In this document: positions 21,989 to 33,140 of the stretch, piece after piece
How positions within the stretch are numbered: the first letter of the stretch is position 1
Layout of the letters: each line of letters starts with the position of its first letter
From: Gnetum montanum
Taxonomy: Eukaryota > Streptophyta > Gnetopsida > Gnetales > Gnetaceae
NCBI GenBank assembly: GCA_015680685.1
Contig: MNCI01002249.1
Span: 469,648 to 517,770 of the forward strand
Length of the DNA: 48,123 bases
Direction of reading: 5' to 3'
Made by a program: the position numbers and the translations under genes
The notes under the pieces: generated by a model
Seen by the model: the letters and a program-made list of their open reading frames with translations, nothing else
Databases searched by the model: none
What the model was told of the DNA's origin: nothing

Positions 21989-23050
21989 TAATCGCTAGAT
22001 TGGGGAAATAACCTTATATTATACAAAATCACAAGTTATGATTAAATGTACAGTTAGGTAAGATGGACTAGAGAAAAGATTGCTAAACTTGGGACATGAG
22101 GTATCTTACCATAGGCATAATGAATTCTTGTGTGTTATTGATTGTTAAAATAATCATTATCATTTCTATCCAAGATTCAAACCAAGTTTAGATCACATTC
22201 CAGTGACATCACATTGTTTCATCTCTTGAAGTTACAATTATAAGACTACCACTATTGCAAGGAGTATTACCACTTGGCATATTGTCCAAGGGAGAAGTTT
22301 GTTCATTGCACTCTTTATGATTTTTAGATTCCTGAGAAGCTACCTACCTTCAAGCATGGGTAACATGTCTTTCCAATGGGACCCCCAAAAATTTATTCTT
22401 GTGCATTTATTTTATGTTTTAACTATGTCAACCTTACCAGAGGGCCGCCTTTAGGCATGGGTAATAGGTCTTTTCAGTGATATGGTAAGGCAACACTTAT
22501 TATACTTCCATTTTTTGTTAAATCTACAACCTAAGCACTTATAATACAACCTAAGCAACAAGATAGAGCTAACAACAACAATCTAAAAGAATCCATAAAT
22601 CCCCTTGACGTTACACCCTTTGCATTCCCACTTGGTTCTTTACTCTTTGGTCTAGGCATCATGATCACAAGTTTATTCTTAGTTGTATGATAGTAAGAAT
22701 ATCATTATGCCCATGGTAAGAACCTCTTATTAATGGAATGAATGGATGAATATTGTGGTCTCATTGTTCAAATAATTAGTCTCTTATGACTTGATAACAT
22801 AGAAAAATATTCATCTTATTGGACTACATCTTGCCTTATTCTTAATGTGTTTTATTAATAATCAAAATATTTACAAAGAAAATGAAAATGAAGTATGAAA
22901 AAGATAGTATAAATGGAAAAAGATGAAAAGAATGAAAAATATTAAGAAAAGAAAAAGGTATAACAAAAAATTATAAATGAAAAAGAATCATAAAACAAAA
23001 AAAAAATAGAAAAGCACTTATTAATTCCTAAGTCATGATAAGGCATCTCC
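21989..23050 (-). other. Non-coding 3' region of element Z
   Basis: Homologous to the region after integrase in B (13913-15350) and to 41640-43130 in A, including the paired 30-bp motif (22344-22372 and 22447-22475). No conserved ORF. No clear polypurine tract is visible before the LTR at 21988. Confidence 0.6.
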
Positions 23051-24150
23051 CTCATAACTAAACTCATGGGAAAGTGTTTAGAAAATGCACCCTAGTTCCC
23101 TTGGATCATACACTTGAGGTTTCGTACTTACCATCCTTAGTGATTTAGTTTTCTATTATCATCCCATATAATTGTGATGGTAATTGAAGTTGTATCATCT
23201 AAGTCCTTATTTTCTCTTTATGTTGGTGTATGACTTTGGTTTAGTATTTTCATTTCTAAGTTCTTAGTTGAGGTTATTTTCTTAGAATGGAAATTAATAA
23301 GTGGTTCAGATTGTTCCATGCATGTTTTGGATAATTAAAAGTTCTCAATTATTGGTCACTAGGTGTTTTTTTGGTTTAGTGGTTCATGCTCTCTCTTGTG
23401 CACACACTTGTTTTTCACATTTATTGTGGACTAGCATAATGATTGTGTTAACATTCTGGAAGGTTGGTCCACAACTACATCCTTATATTTTAGTAGTAAT
23501 GCATGGAATTATTTGTCTCTCCATAGTGATAGGTTCATCTGTTATGTTTTGCTTTGGAGTGGTAATGGGTATTGGCCCTTTTGTCAAGTTGGAAGACATT
23601 AATTTGGTGAGGAAGGGTGTTGCATGAAGTTGGTCATGTGTTGATTTTGATAAGTTAGTAGCTCTACGAGTTTTGTGCCCATGTGAGGAAACTATCCTAA
23701 AGAAAGGATGTTTTTGAGACTTTTCTAAGATCTACTAACATTATCATTTACTTATATGTTCATAGCACAAGTGGCATTCTTATGTTGATGTTGTGGTGCT
23801 GATCCTTCTTGTGTTGTTGGTGGTGACATATGGTGGAGGGAGGTATGAGAATATTAAGGATGTGATAAAGGATAAGAGGTGCAAGATGGTGATCCCACAA
23901 GAGATGCTATGGGTTGATGATATTTAGGAGAGTGATAGTAGTGATTTGAGATAAAGGAAGTAGAATCATTTAGAGAAATATGTTGTTGAACATAGCATTG
24001 ATATGGATCTAGTTGTTAATAAGGATATTACTAGTTTATTGATGACATTTCCCATGATTGTGGGTTTTTCCATTGTAGTTAATAGTAGTTTTGAGGCTAA
24101 TAGGAAGTCCCACTAGAATAGTATGGTTGGCTATAGGACTATTTATAATT
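23051..24150 (-). pseudogene. Protease remnant and integrase-tail fusion of element Z
   Basis: The segment antisense to the open frame at 23301-23627 matches the same antisense pattern at 40940-41293 in element A, i.e. the sequence after the protease core. Toward 23100 the frame matches the end of integrase (compare 41560-41660). RT, RNase H and most of integrase are absent. The coding frame is heavily broken and the protease active site is not readable. Confidence 0.5.
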
Positions 24151-25738
24151 ACCTTATGAGTAAGGTAATTTCCTAGGCATTTGCTTTTGTATGAACTTGG
24201 GATTTAAAGGAAAGGCCCCAAACTCATGTAGGTGTAACATAACTAGATAATAGCCCTTTGGATGGTCATATTGGTAGAAGTCACATCCATCATCATTTTT
24301 TGTAGGTGAGTTTATAACCTCTTCTCCTACAACTATTTTCCCTTTTTGCTGATAAGTGTTGCTACCTATTTTGCTAGTCTTTTTCCTCTTCTTATTTTGA
24401 TCAGTTAGTTCTTTTTACATTACCCTCTCCTCTATGGTTTTCATGTAGATTTTAAATTTTTCATTTATCAACTTCCACATTGTATCTATGTTTGATTTAA
24501 GTTCATTAATAGACTTTTTTATTGGCAAGGTTTGTTATAAAATCACCTCATCAAGAGCTACCTCTTTTTTCTCATCATAGATATGGATCCCCTTCTTTTG
24601 AAAAGTTGGATCCTAGTTATATCCCTCTACATTATCTCATGTACATAACTCTCCTTCTTTTTTTTCCACCTACTCAACTAGCCTTTGTATTTGATGGGCT
24701 TTTAATTTAGATAATCGACCTTGGGCATAAATCCTAAGGGTCTTCCTTGTTTTATTATGAAGCTCATCTATGATGTGGAGAAGCTGCTCTTTTTAAGAAA
24801 AACTATGGCCTAGACATCTATGTAGTAGAGAATAGAATTTATCCAAGGCCACATCCAAGGATTCATGTTGTTCTTACTTCCATCCTTGGATTTGTTTTCT
24901 TAGGTTGGACACTCTTGCATAGGTTTGTTATTTTTCATTGAAAAACTCTAGCATTGTGGACCACTGGTGGATTAAATCTGGTTCTGACAATCTATACAAA
25001 CTTTCAACTTCATTTATTAGTGTCCTAGGAAAGAGCTTAAGCTTTATCACTCATTCTTGATGTTTTTCAAGGTGTAGATATCATGGAAGGCTTGTAAGTG
25101 ATGTTTTGGATCAGAGTTATAACCTCCCACAAATTTAGGAATGTTATTCATATCAAGCCTTTTGATGCAAGTTTCCCTTCAATGCCTATTGGGTATTCTA
25201 ACTACCCCTATTATCTATGTCGTGCTCCTAATAGCCAACAAAGGTTCATCATCATTAGACATGTCATGGTGATGATGTCTATTTCTATTTATTTGACTAT
25301 GATGATATCATCTATGCTCACTCTGATGATCTCATCTATTTCTATTTCTATCTTCATCTTGATCCCTTAGTGTATCTCTATTTCTATACTTACATTCATC
25401 CTTGTCAGAACTAGATGTGGATGAGGAAGAGGAAGATGGAAAACTAGGAGGATCACCATGCTTGCTATATCTCCCCCTATGGTCCCTTGAATTATTTCTT
25501 CTAAGTTTGGAGGAGGTCCTAGGCCTTGAGGCCATTCTTGTTCTAGAACTTACTCCATATCCTCTAGGATTTTTTGCATTAGTTGAACGTAGTCTTTGAG
25601 TGTAGTAAGGATCTAAATGAGCATAGGAAACCTTTGCTTGTGGTTGTTTACTTCATTTTTCCTTAGTGTAGATCCTATCATTCTCATACTAGTGTTTTCA
25701 TCATATGATGCATTGTTGGTCCTATGTGAAGAAGACAT
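24150..25738 (-). pseudogene. Gag relic of element Z
   Basis: Start ATG at 25738 (MSSSHRTNN). A SR/E/M-rich middle part follows. The core gag block reads HQWSTMLEFFNEK, TYARVSNLRKQIQGWK and LHRCLGHSF-like residues across frames near 24990-24800, then the motif YDHPKGYYLV and HLHEFGAF (about 24270-24200), where element A has HPKGCCP. It would form the particle that packages element RNA. Many stops. Confidence 0.65.
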
Positions 25739-25848
25739 GGTTTTGTTTGATAATGTGTATGACTTAAAATATTTATAGTTTTTAAGAGATAGATCATTAA
25801 GACATTTATAGTGATTGTGTATAATATAATTGATCTAGATAACTAGCA

Positions 25849-25870
25849 CCATCTTTGGCAATGGTGTCAA
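25849..25870 (-). other. PBS of element Z (tRNA-Asp type, mutated)
   Basis: Minus strand TTGACACCATTGCCAAAG directly follows the LTR end. It differs from the tRNA-Asp complement (TTGGCGCCGTTGCCGGGG) only by transitions. Confidence 0.7.
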
Positions 25871-26672
25871 TGATAAGCAATAGATACCCCTACCCCCAAC
25901 CATAGAAATCACAAGTGTTTATGCACAATCTAGCCAAATTCCATTTATGGGACTAGTTGTAGCATCTAGATTGTTAAGCATTAATTGTAGGATGCCATAT
26001 TCCCACTTGGACTAGTGGTAGCTTTGTCACATATGGTTTAGTCCAAAGTGATGCATATGATAATTGATGTTGTTGTGGCCTTATGCTAACCTTGATAGTA
26101 ATGGAGAAATTAAATTTTTAATCTAACTAATAGCAAGAAGGTAAATCTAAACTAGCCTAGATTGATGAGCATCTAGTCCTAGCTTATTGTACACATCTTG
26201 GGCTTATGTAACCATTACTAGGTTACTAAGTGTTATGCTACTGGTTGAACCAAGTTATAACACTACTAGGATTACCAAACAATTACACTTAAATGCTTGA
26301 AACCAGTCATACTCATTCTACTTTTCTAATGAACAAGAAGGTAAAGTACTTGGAAATGTAAATTATTAAACTAAAAAAATAGTAAAAACTATGCTAAGAA
26401 AAATAGTAAAACTAAGTGAATGCTCTAATGATAAAAAGCAATCTCAATATTTATTTATGGAAATGAATTGTGCTGAAGTACACTTCACTCAAATAAAGAT
26501 TTCACACAAATACTCAACACCACACTATGAGCATTCACTCTATCGCTAAAACTATGCAACTAAATTGTAAGAATCTACCTAAGGATGAAATGAAACTTAT
26601 GTAGATCCATGCACCTAAGTGTTGTATTTATAGGTTGCACACCTCATGCAATATTAGATCTATGATATCATG
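25871..26672 (-). mobile_element. 5' LTR of element Z, U3-truncated
   Basis: Matches 20947-21750 from the U5 end (TGATAAGCAATAG on the plus strand) through AATAAA and the TATA region near 26628. It then breaks at about 26664-26673 in a GATATCATG motif, where the internal module of element Y begins. Confidence 0.8.
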
Positions 26673-26676
26673 CATA

Positions 26677-26684
26677 TATAAATA
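26677..26684 (+). promoter_or_regulatory. TATA box of the internal module in element Y
   Basis: TATAAATA followed by gggagttag and a gaaaattttcactttc stretch. It is homologous to the modules at 43230 (plus) and 13759 (minus). Confidence 0.5.
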
Positions 26685-26949
26685 GGATATATATGTGTGG
26701 GAGTTAGTGAAAATTTTCACTTTCTCATTTTGCAACAAGAGAGTTTTTGTAGTTTTTCTTAGAAATCTTGCACACTAGCTTCCAAAGGCCATAACTTTGC
26801 CATCATTTTATAAATTTCCATAATTCTAAAATCCTATTGATCCTAGAGCACTTAACTTAGCCATGGGGGGATGCATTGTGTGATATAAGCAAACAAAAAT
26901 TTGAGAATTTGAGCCAAAAATTCCTAACACCTAGAAGATACTATAAAAG

Positions 26950-27251
26950 GTAAGTATAAAGAGATAATAAGAATCTTAAAGTTAATCAATTAAAGTAAGG
27001 TTAGAAAGATTTAGATAATACTCCTAATAGACCATATCAACTATTTTAGGCCATAATAAGCAAGGAAAACAATAGAAGGTTATAAGTATCTTAAAGATAT
27101 AACAACTAAGGGATTCTTATTTTGCAAATTTTTCTAACTTTGCAATCATAATATGATAAGAACTTGATCTAATCAAGGATATGAGTAAGGCAAAGAGCTA
27201 TTAAGAACTATTGTAAACATTGTAACAATTTCATACCCTTGTTGATTGCAG
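26950..27251 (+). other. Putative 302-bp intron in element Y's 3' unit
   Basis: Donor AAAAG/GTAAGTATAAA matches the plant consensus and is repeated in the A copy (43476). Acceptor TTGATTGCAG/ATG at 27251 puts an ATG first in the next exon. The interior is AT-rich. The matching B copy has donor 13573 and acceptor 13257, a similar length and the same AG/ATG end. Confidence 0.55.
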
Positions 27252-27733
27252 ATGATAGACCACCAGAAGAAGGACCTTCACAACATGGAAACTGCAAAGA
27301 TGCAACTCTAAGTATCTCCATTATGGCCCATACTAACCAAAAATAGTGAACGGGACTTAGGAGGAACTTAGGAGCAACATACCAATTTTGGAAAAATAAA
27401 GAGGCAAATGCAATAGTTAAAATCCAAGGAGTCTCTATGTCATACTAAGTAGAGAAGACATATGATAAAAGAAGACAAGGATAGAAGGGGTGAAACTTTC
27501 AAGAAGCCTAATGACAAAGGGAAGAAGTTGATGGAAGAGCCACCATCACCTAAAATATGAACTACCTTGAGGCACTTCAAATTTTATTTTTGTTTTGTCA
27601 TGTAACTGTGTCATTTTTGTACACACCACTATGACACAAATTTAGTCAATAATCTCATACCTTCCCAATTTTGTAAAGAGAAATTGGTCTTATGTTGTTA
27701 ACTCAAGGATGAGTTTTTAGTTAGTTATGGGTT
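27252..27733 (+). pseudogene. Start of the 3' ORF and 3' end of element Y
   Basis: From the ATG the frame reads MIDHQKKDLHNMETAKMQL and then stops. A later stretch reads KRQMQ and KPNDKGKKLMEEPPSPK (about 27530). It sits where B has its 3' ORF but is much shorter before the 3' LTR. The PPT expected just before 27734 is not clear (tatgggttt). Confidence 0.4.
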
Positions 27734-28751
27734 TGATGAATCATTAGTTGGTTGAGATATCATAGATGCTATGTTGTAGATGTTACATTGCATCTACATT
27801 ATAGCATCCCTATCGATGTGTCTTAGTTGGCTACTATGTTGAATCTATGATGTCGTAAATGCGATGCTGGATCTATTTGATAAAGTTAATTTTTCTTCAC
27901 CTAAGATATTGTATCTATGATGTTTTATGTCTGATATCATAGCTCATGCTATGACATCATAGATTTGATATCACAGGATGTGTGCAGAATATAAATACAA
28001 CACTTAGGTGGATGGATCCACATAAGTTTCATTCCATCCTTAGGTAGATTCTTGGAGTTTTATTTCATAAGTTTAGTTATAGAGTGAATGCTCATAGTGT
28101 GGTGTTGAGTAGTTGTATGAAATCTTTCTTTGAGTGAAGTGTAGCTGGGCATAGTTCATGTCTGGAAATAAAGATTGAGATTTCTTTTCATCATTACAAC
28201 ATCTACTTAGTTTTACTATTTTACTTAGCATAGTTTTTATTGTTTTCTTAGTTTAATCATTTACATTTCCAAGTACTTTACTTTCTTGTTCATTAGAAAA
28301 GTGGAATGAGTATGACTAGTTTTGAGCATTTAAGTGTAATCATATGGTAATCTTAGTAGTGCTATAGCTTGTTTTTCCTAGTAGCATAAGGCTTGGTAAC
28401 CCAGTAATGGTTACATGAGCCTAAGATGTGTACGGTAAGCTAGGATAGGATGCTTATTTCTCTAGGCTAGTTTAGATTTACCTTCTTCTTGTTAGTTAGA
28501 TTAAAGAATTAATGTCTCCATTACTGTCAAGATTAGCATAAGGTTGCAACAATATCAATTATCATATGCCTCACTTTGGACTAAATCATATGCGACAAAG
28601 CTACCACTAGCCCAAGTGGAAAGATAACATCCTATGATTAATGCTTAACAATCTAGATGCTACAACTAGTCCCATCCACATAATTTGATTGGATTGTGTG
28701 TGAATGCTTGTGATTCATATGGTTGAGTGCAGGGATACCTACCACTCATAA
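27734..28751 (+). mobile_element. 3' LTR of element Y
   Basis: TGATGAATC to CTCATAA, 1018 bp. Contains gaatataaatacaac (TATA, about 27990), AATAAAGATTG (about 28168) and U5. It is the full-length reference for this long LTR subfamily. Confidence 0.88.
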
Positions 28752-28756
28752 CCATA

Positions 28757-30084
28757 TATGTAGTAAATAATAATATCTACCAATTACCATGTCAAGGGAT
28801 TCATGTGTCCCATACTTCCATCCTTGGATTTGTTTTCTTAACTTGGACATTCTTGAGTAGGTTTGATGCTTATCATTGAAGAGCTCTAGCATGGTACTTC
28901 ATCTTTAGATCGATTTTGGTTCTAAATATTGGTACTAGCTTTTTTCTTCCTTGATGAGGGTCATAAGAAATAACTTTAAATTTTTCCCATCACTCTTAAT
29001 ATCTTAAAGGATGTAGGCATAATGGAATGCTTAAAGATGGTGCTATGGATTTGCATTATATTCAGCTCCAAATTTGGGAATATTATTCATGTCTAGTTGC
29101 TTAATGTGACTATTCCTTACATGTTTGATAGGGATCTAACTACTTCTCTAATGTTAATCATGCTATGAGTGGCTAGTAGGGGTTCTTCATGATTGTTGAG
29201 TCATAGGCTCAATTGTAGTTGTGATCCTTTTAATGCTCATAGTGTTAGTTCCTTTCTTCATGCCTAATTCTGTCTCTTTGTTGTGCATAATTATCATCTT
29301 CGCTATTAGGATACATTCTTTAATATTCATGTCTCTCATAATCCCTACATCTTTCCTTGTTATAGTCTTTGGGTCTCTGTTCCCTCTTGTCGGATTCTAT
29401 TGATGATCATGAGGAAGAAGAAGCATTTGGAGAATAGTGTTGGCTAGTTCTTCTTTTGTGACTCTGTGATTTATTCTCTTATGATTTTGTGAAATTTTTA
29501 GGCCTTGAGCTCTGCCTATGCTTGGAGTCTTCTGCATCTATCTTAGGTGTTTTTGTAAGGGTCAAATGTAAATGTATTTTGACAAGTTTCTCTATATAAA
29601 TGAGAGGCATCTGTGAATGGGATTCATGGTTTTGATTGATTTTTTCCATTATCAATATATCATCATTGATTTCTTCCAAGACAACATTATGGATTACATT
29701 CTTTTCTTTGTTGTTGTCATGTCTTGTTTCAATGGTAGCATCCCTTCTTACTTGTGCTTTTATGGGTTGATCTAGCCTTGTCATGTGTTTAGTAACATGA
29801 TATCCTTCTTGTGCATGGCCAGGGTTCAACCTCATCAAGGCTACATGTAGCATTGATGGTGTTGAACATTTAGGAGGTAAAACTACATTATCCTGGAAAT
29901 CTCTCCAACTCATCTTTTCATCTGCATGGAAGATAGATGTGAATTTAGGATAATATGAATTTTTATGAGCACATGAAATACTAGTTTGCATGGGTGCACT
30001 ATAGTCTTCTTCATCATATCTTTTGTCATGACTCCTTTGTGTTTCTTTGGTAGGTGGTGACTTTTCCTTAAGTTTTAAAGCCAT
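28757..30084 (-). pseudogene. N-terminal gag part of element B
   Basis: A 201-codon open frame (30084-29479) starts MALKLKEKSPPTKETQRSHD and includes SWRDFQDNVVLPP, which is matched by RWRDL and NIVF in element A (about 38276). It is the best preserved gag start in the window and lies 129 bp past the PBS. Downstream the frame is broken, with an R/S/E-rich stretch and core gag pieces near 28900-28780, until element Y interrupts it at 28757. It would continue at 20133. Confidence 0.75.
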
Positions 30085-30212
30085 GTTATATGTTTGACAC
30101 TCTTAAGTATGTGTGTGTGTGTTAGAAGATTGATTAAAAATGTGTAGGATAAACTTTATGATTCTTGATACAACAAACTCTATAATATTAACTACTAAGC
30201 GAACATTACTAC

Positions 30213-30232
30213 CTCCCTGGCAATGATGCTAA
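30213..30232 (-). other. PBS of element B (tRNA-Asp type, mutated)
   Basis: TTAGCATCATTGCCAGGGAG on the minus strand immediately follows the LTR's TCATCA end. Compared with the tRNA-Asp complement, almost all differences are C>T or G>A. Confidence 0.75.
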
Positions 30233-31132
30233 TGATGAGTGGTAGGAAATTCAAACACTTCATCATACAAGTCAAAAGTGTACATGCATGACCATATCGG
30301 AATCCATGCATGGACAATGTAAGTATGCTAGAAGTTGATAATCAGTTCGTGGTCATTGTATTCTCACTTCAAGTTAGTGAAGTTCAATTGTATGGCTTAA
30401 CTTTAAGTGAGACATATGATATCTTGATGTTGTTGGCTCATGTTACTCCTAAGTGAAAACATAATGAAGGTGAGAATAAAATTTAAATCTAAGTGAGAAT
30501 AGAAATGCAAGTCTATTCTATCCTATGGCAATTAGCCATTCTTGGCTTGTTGTACACATCTTGGGCTTACGTAACCATCACTAGGTTACCAAGTTGTATG
30601 CTACTAAGTGAACTAAGCAATAACACTACTGGGATTACAAAACAATTACACTTATATGCTCAAAACTAGTTGTACTCATTTTTGCCTTACTAATGAACAT
30701 AGAAAAGTGAATTACTTGAGAAACATAAAGAACTATACTAAAGTAAGTATATTGAAGAAATGAAAATGAAATTAAGTAAATAAATTAGCTAAGTAAAATA
30801 AAGAAACTAAGTGGATGTTGCAATGGTGGAAAAAAATTTTGATGTTTATTGCCATTCATGAACTATGCCTAAGTACAATCCACTCAAATAAAGATTCCAT
30901 TCAATTGCTTAACACCACATTATGGACATTTACTTTATCGCTAAGTGTAAAGTGTGAAAACAAACTACAAGAGTTTCGCTAAGGTTGGAATGAAAGCTTA
31001 TTCATTTGATGCAACCAAGTGTTGGTATTTATAGGAATGAGGAGGACCTAGTACATCACATCAATGATGATGTATGTAGAATTGCAATGTCGTAGATATG
31101 ATATTATGGCTCATCAAAAATAGGTTTTGTCA
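30233..31132 (-). mobile_element. 5' LTR of element B
   Basis: 900 bp, TGACAAAACC (31132) to CCACTCATCA (30233). R contains AATAAACATC on the minus strand (about 30850). Short GATATG/GATGTC motifs sit in U3. The right flank ATTAG (31133-31137) is the expected target duplication, but its partner is lost with the truncated 3' LTR. Confidence 0.85.
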
Positions 31133-31480
31133 ATTAGTATTATAGCTAGTTACTTGGAGGTACTTGATTTCTATAGAGCATATACCATCACCATAAGTTC
31201 CTTTTCTGTAATGATATAATTGGATTGTATACTCATAATACTCTTACTTATAGCATGGATATAATATGGGCATTTCTAATCATTAATTTTTGTAAGTACC
31301 ACCCCAATTCATAGTTGGATGCATCTATCATGATGTGAAAAGATTTGGACTAATTAGGAGCATGTAGAATTGTTGTTTCCATGAGCTTCTATTTTAATTT
31401 ATTGAATGCTTGCTTGAATTTCTTGGTCCATTAAAATGTTGCATCCTTCTTAGTAAGCTTAACCAATAGCTTGACAATTT
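31133..31480 (-). pseudogene. RNase H relic of element D, cut by B
   Basis: Reads DASNYELG, YYIHAISKSI and YIITEKELMVMVYAL (about 31310-31150), the N-terminal half of a Gypsy RNase H. It then stops exactly where element B's LTR begins, in codons that normally precede the KFRxYLLG block. Confidence 0.75.
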
Positions 31481-32340
31481 TAAAGAAGTTTTTAATAAAA
31501 TGCCTATAATAACCAGTATGAGCAAGGAATGACCTTACATCTTTGATGGTTTGTGATTGTTTGGTGATTCCTTGGATAACCCTTATCTTTTGAGGTTCAT
31601 CTCAACTATTTTTCCTAAAATTCTATGCCCTAATATAATGCCTTTTTGGATCATCAAGTGGCTCTTTTGTGAGTTGAGCCACAATTTTATCTCCATACAC
31701 CATTTTAGTACCTACTCTTGATGATCCAATGCTTGTTCAAAATTAGCTCCATAGATGGATAAGTCATCCATAAAGACTTCCACACCACTACCAGCTTGCT
31801 TTTGAAAAATCCTTAGAACTAGGTGTTAGAAAGTTGTAAGAATATTACACAGACCAAAGGACATATTCTTGTATGTGAAAGTTCCCCAAGGACTTGTGAA
31901 AGTTATTTTACCTAGTTTTCTTGAGTAATTTGTATTTGATTATATCCACTATACCCATAAAAAAAATTGTAATAGCTATGTCCCATAATTATGTTCAATG
32001 CTTGGTGCAAAAATGACAACAGAAAATGATTTTTGAACATAGCCATGTTCAATAGCTTGAAGTCTATATAGACTCTTCATTGCCTACCTTTCTTTGGTAC
32101 AATAATGAGTGGGCTTATCCATTCATTATATGCCATTAGATAAATGAATCCTTCCTTAAGAAGTTTTTTAATTTCATTTTAATAACTTATTTTAATTTTT
32201 AATTCAATCTCCTTTATGGTTGTTGTTTGGGTTTGATAGTGGAGTCTATCTAGATTTGATGTTGGAATATGCATGGATGTATTTGTATTAATTCATCATA
32301 TGATCAAGTAAAGAATGTTGATCATCTATTGATTATCTTT
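31480..32340 (-). pseudogene. Reverse transcriptase relic of element D
   Basis: The catalytic box reads VEVFMDDLSIYG (FMDD at 31763-31774), and a decayed TSPWGTFTYKNMSFGL-like block precedes it (about 31900-31850). Both match element B's RT. Stops are frequent. Confidence 0.82.
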
Positions 32341-32819
32341 AGTAGCTTTTTCTTTTGTTCCTTAGTGACCTAGGCATTGATGATTACCAGCTTTCCATTG
32401 TTGAGGAAAACATGTTCCAAAGATGTCGGTAAGGATTTTATTTTTAAGGGCTCTTATTTAAAAATATCAGGGATTTCCAACTCCTCCCAATTATTTTCTA
32501 CTAATTTTTTAAACTTTTCTTCAAAGAGTTGTCTTTGGATCTACTCCATTTTATCCATCTCATTAATATAAGCACTTGAGAACATTTTAGTTGATTTTTT
32601 GAATATTGTAGACCTTGGAGCTATCATTTTTTATCAACCATTAGGTACCTTCCTATTTTGTGGCTACTATGTATAGGCACCTTTGGACATCTATGGTTTC
32701 AACATACTTCTTGCATGATATAATATATGTGCTCTTCACAGTTCATATTTTCTACACACAATGGCAAATTGTGTCACTATACAAAATGCATGGAACCCTC
32801 TTTTTCTCAATCTTTTCAA

Positions 32820-33140
32820 ACTCATTTTCCTTTGAAATCTCCAAGGAGAGATCTTTGATCCCTAACTTAGTGTCAATTGTACTTAGCCAAGCCCTTCTCC
32901 CTTGTAGTTGTCAACATAAATAACTAGAAAGTCTACTGGCTATGATCATCCATATATAATGGTCATTATATCCTCCACAAATTCTAAGGAAATAGTGATG
33001 GATTGATTAGTAAGATTTAACCTAATGTTACATTTCTTAAGTATAGGTAGGTTTCAAGTTTTGTATATTTCTTAGGAGATTAAGTTTACACTAGAACTTG
33101 AGTCTGATAGAGTCTTGCATGGATCATTTCATGCGAATAG
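32820..33140 (-). pseudogene. Protease relic of element D
   Basis: CKTLSDSSSSVNLIS (about 33120-33070) corresponds to the family ALIDSGSGVNLIS. The DSG triad is now DSS through GGT>AGT. Downstream, RAWLSTIDTKLGIKDLSLEISKEN (about 32905-32835) matches the other copies. Confidence 0.72.

Larger units (their letters stand above)
20947..26672 (-). mobile_element. Element Z: non-autonomous gag-protease LTR element
   Basis: Minus strand: 5' LTR 25871-about 26672 (its U3 start deleted), PBS 25849-25870, gag from 25738, a protease remnant, a 3' non-coding region, and 3' LTR 20947-21988. The internal part is only 3.9 kb, with no RT, RNase H or integrase. Z inserted into Y's 5' LTR (left flank ATTAA). 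Its right end is fused to Y's internal module at a shared GATATCATG motif, so intervening Y sequence has been deleted. Confidence 0.75.
20134..28756 (+). mobile_element. Element Y: LTR element nested in B's gag
   Basis: LTR start TGATGAATC lies at 20134 and the LTR end ...CTCATAA at 28751. Flanks are ACATA (20129-20133) and CCATA (28752-28756), a 5-bp duplication with one change. Gag of B reads on from 20133 to 28757, as shown by comparison with 24812 in Z. Y's 5' LTR is cut at 20946 by element Z. Only Y's 3' end remains internally: the module and 3' ORF start (26672-27733), then a 1018-bp 3' LTR (27734-28751). Confidence 0.8.
9490..31132 (-). mobile_element. Element B: Athila-like Gypsy element (about 13 kb plus nested insert)
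   Basis: Read right to left it has a 900-bp 5' LTR (30233-31132), a PBS related to tRNA-Asp (30213-30232), gag (30084-28757 and 20133-about 18900), protease, RT, RNase H, integrase (to about 15350), a long 3' non-coding part, a spliced-looking 3' ORF (about 13850-10500), PPT (9604-9615) and a 114-bp 3' LTR stub (9490-9603). Element Y (20134-28751, flanked by ACATA/CCATA) interrupts gag. Coding is broken throughout. The LTR start TGACAAAACC at 31132 abuts element D's RNase H, so B inserted into D. The rest of D beyond B's left end is not recognised. Confidence 0.82.

Noticed and set aside
25098-25599. Plus-strand 90- and 65-codon frames and a minus-strand SR-rich frame as independent genes
   Set aside because: They fall in the arginine/serine-rich middle of element Z's gag region and are frames or shadows of that relic.
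26664-27252. Module interpreted as the LTR of a separate retroelement family
   Set aside because: No PBS follows it, no TG...CA pair or target duplication is seen, and it occupies the same place after the post-integrase region in more than one element. It remains an alternative explanation in the finding.
30105-30122. Short (GT)n run as a microsatellite feature
   Set aside because: Only about eight dinucleotides; too short to carry information on its own.
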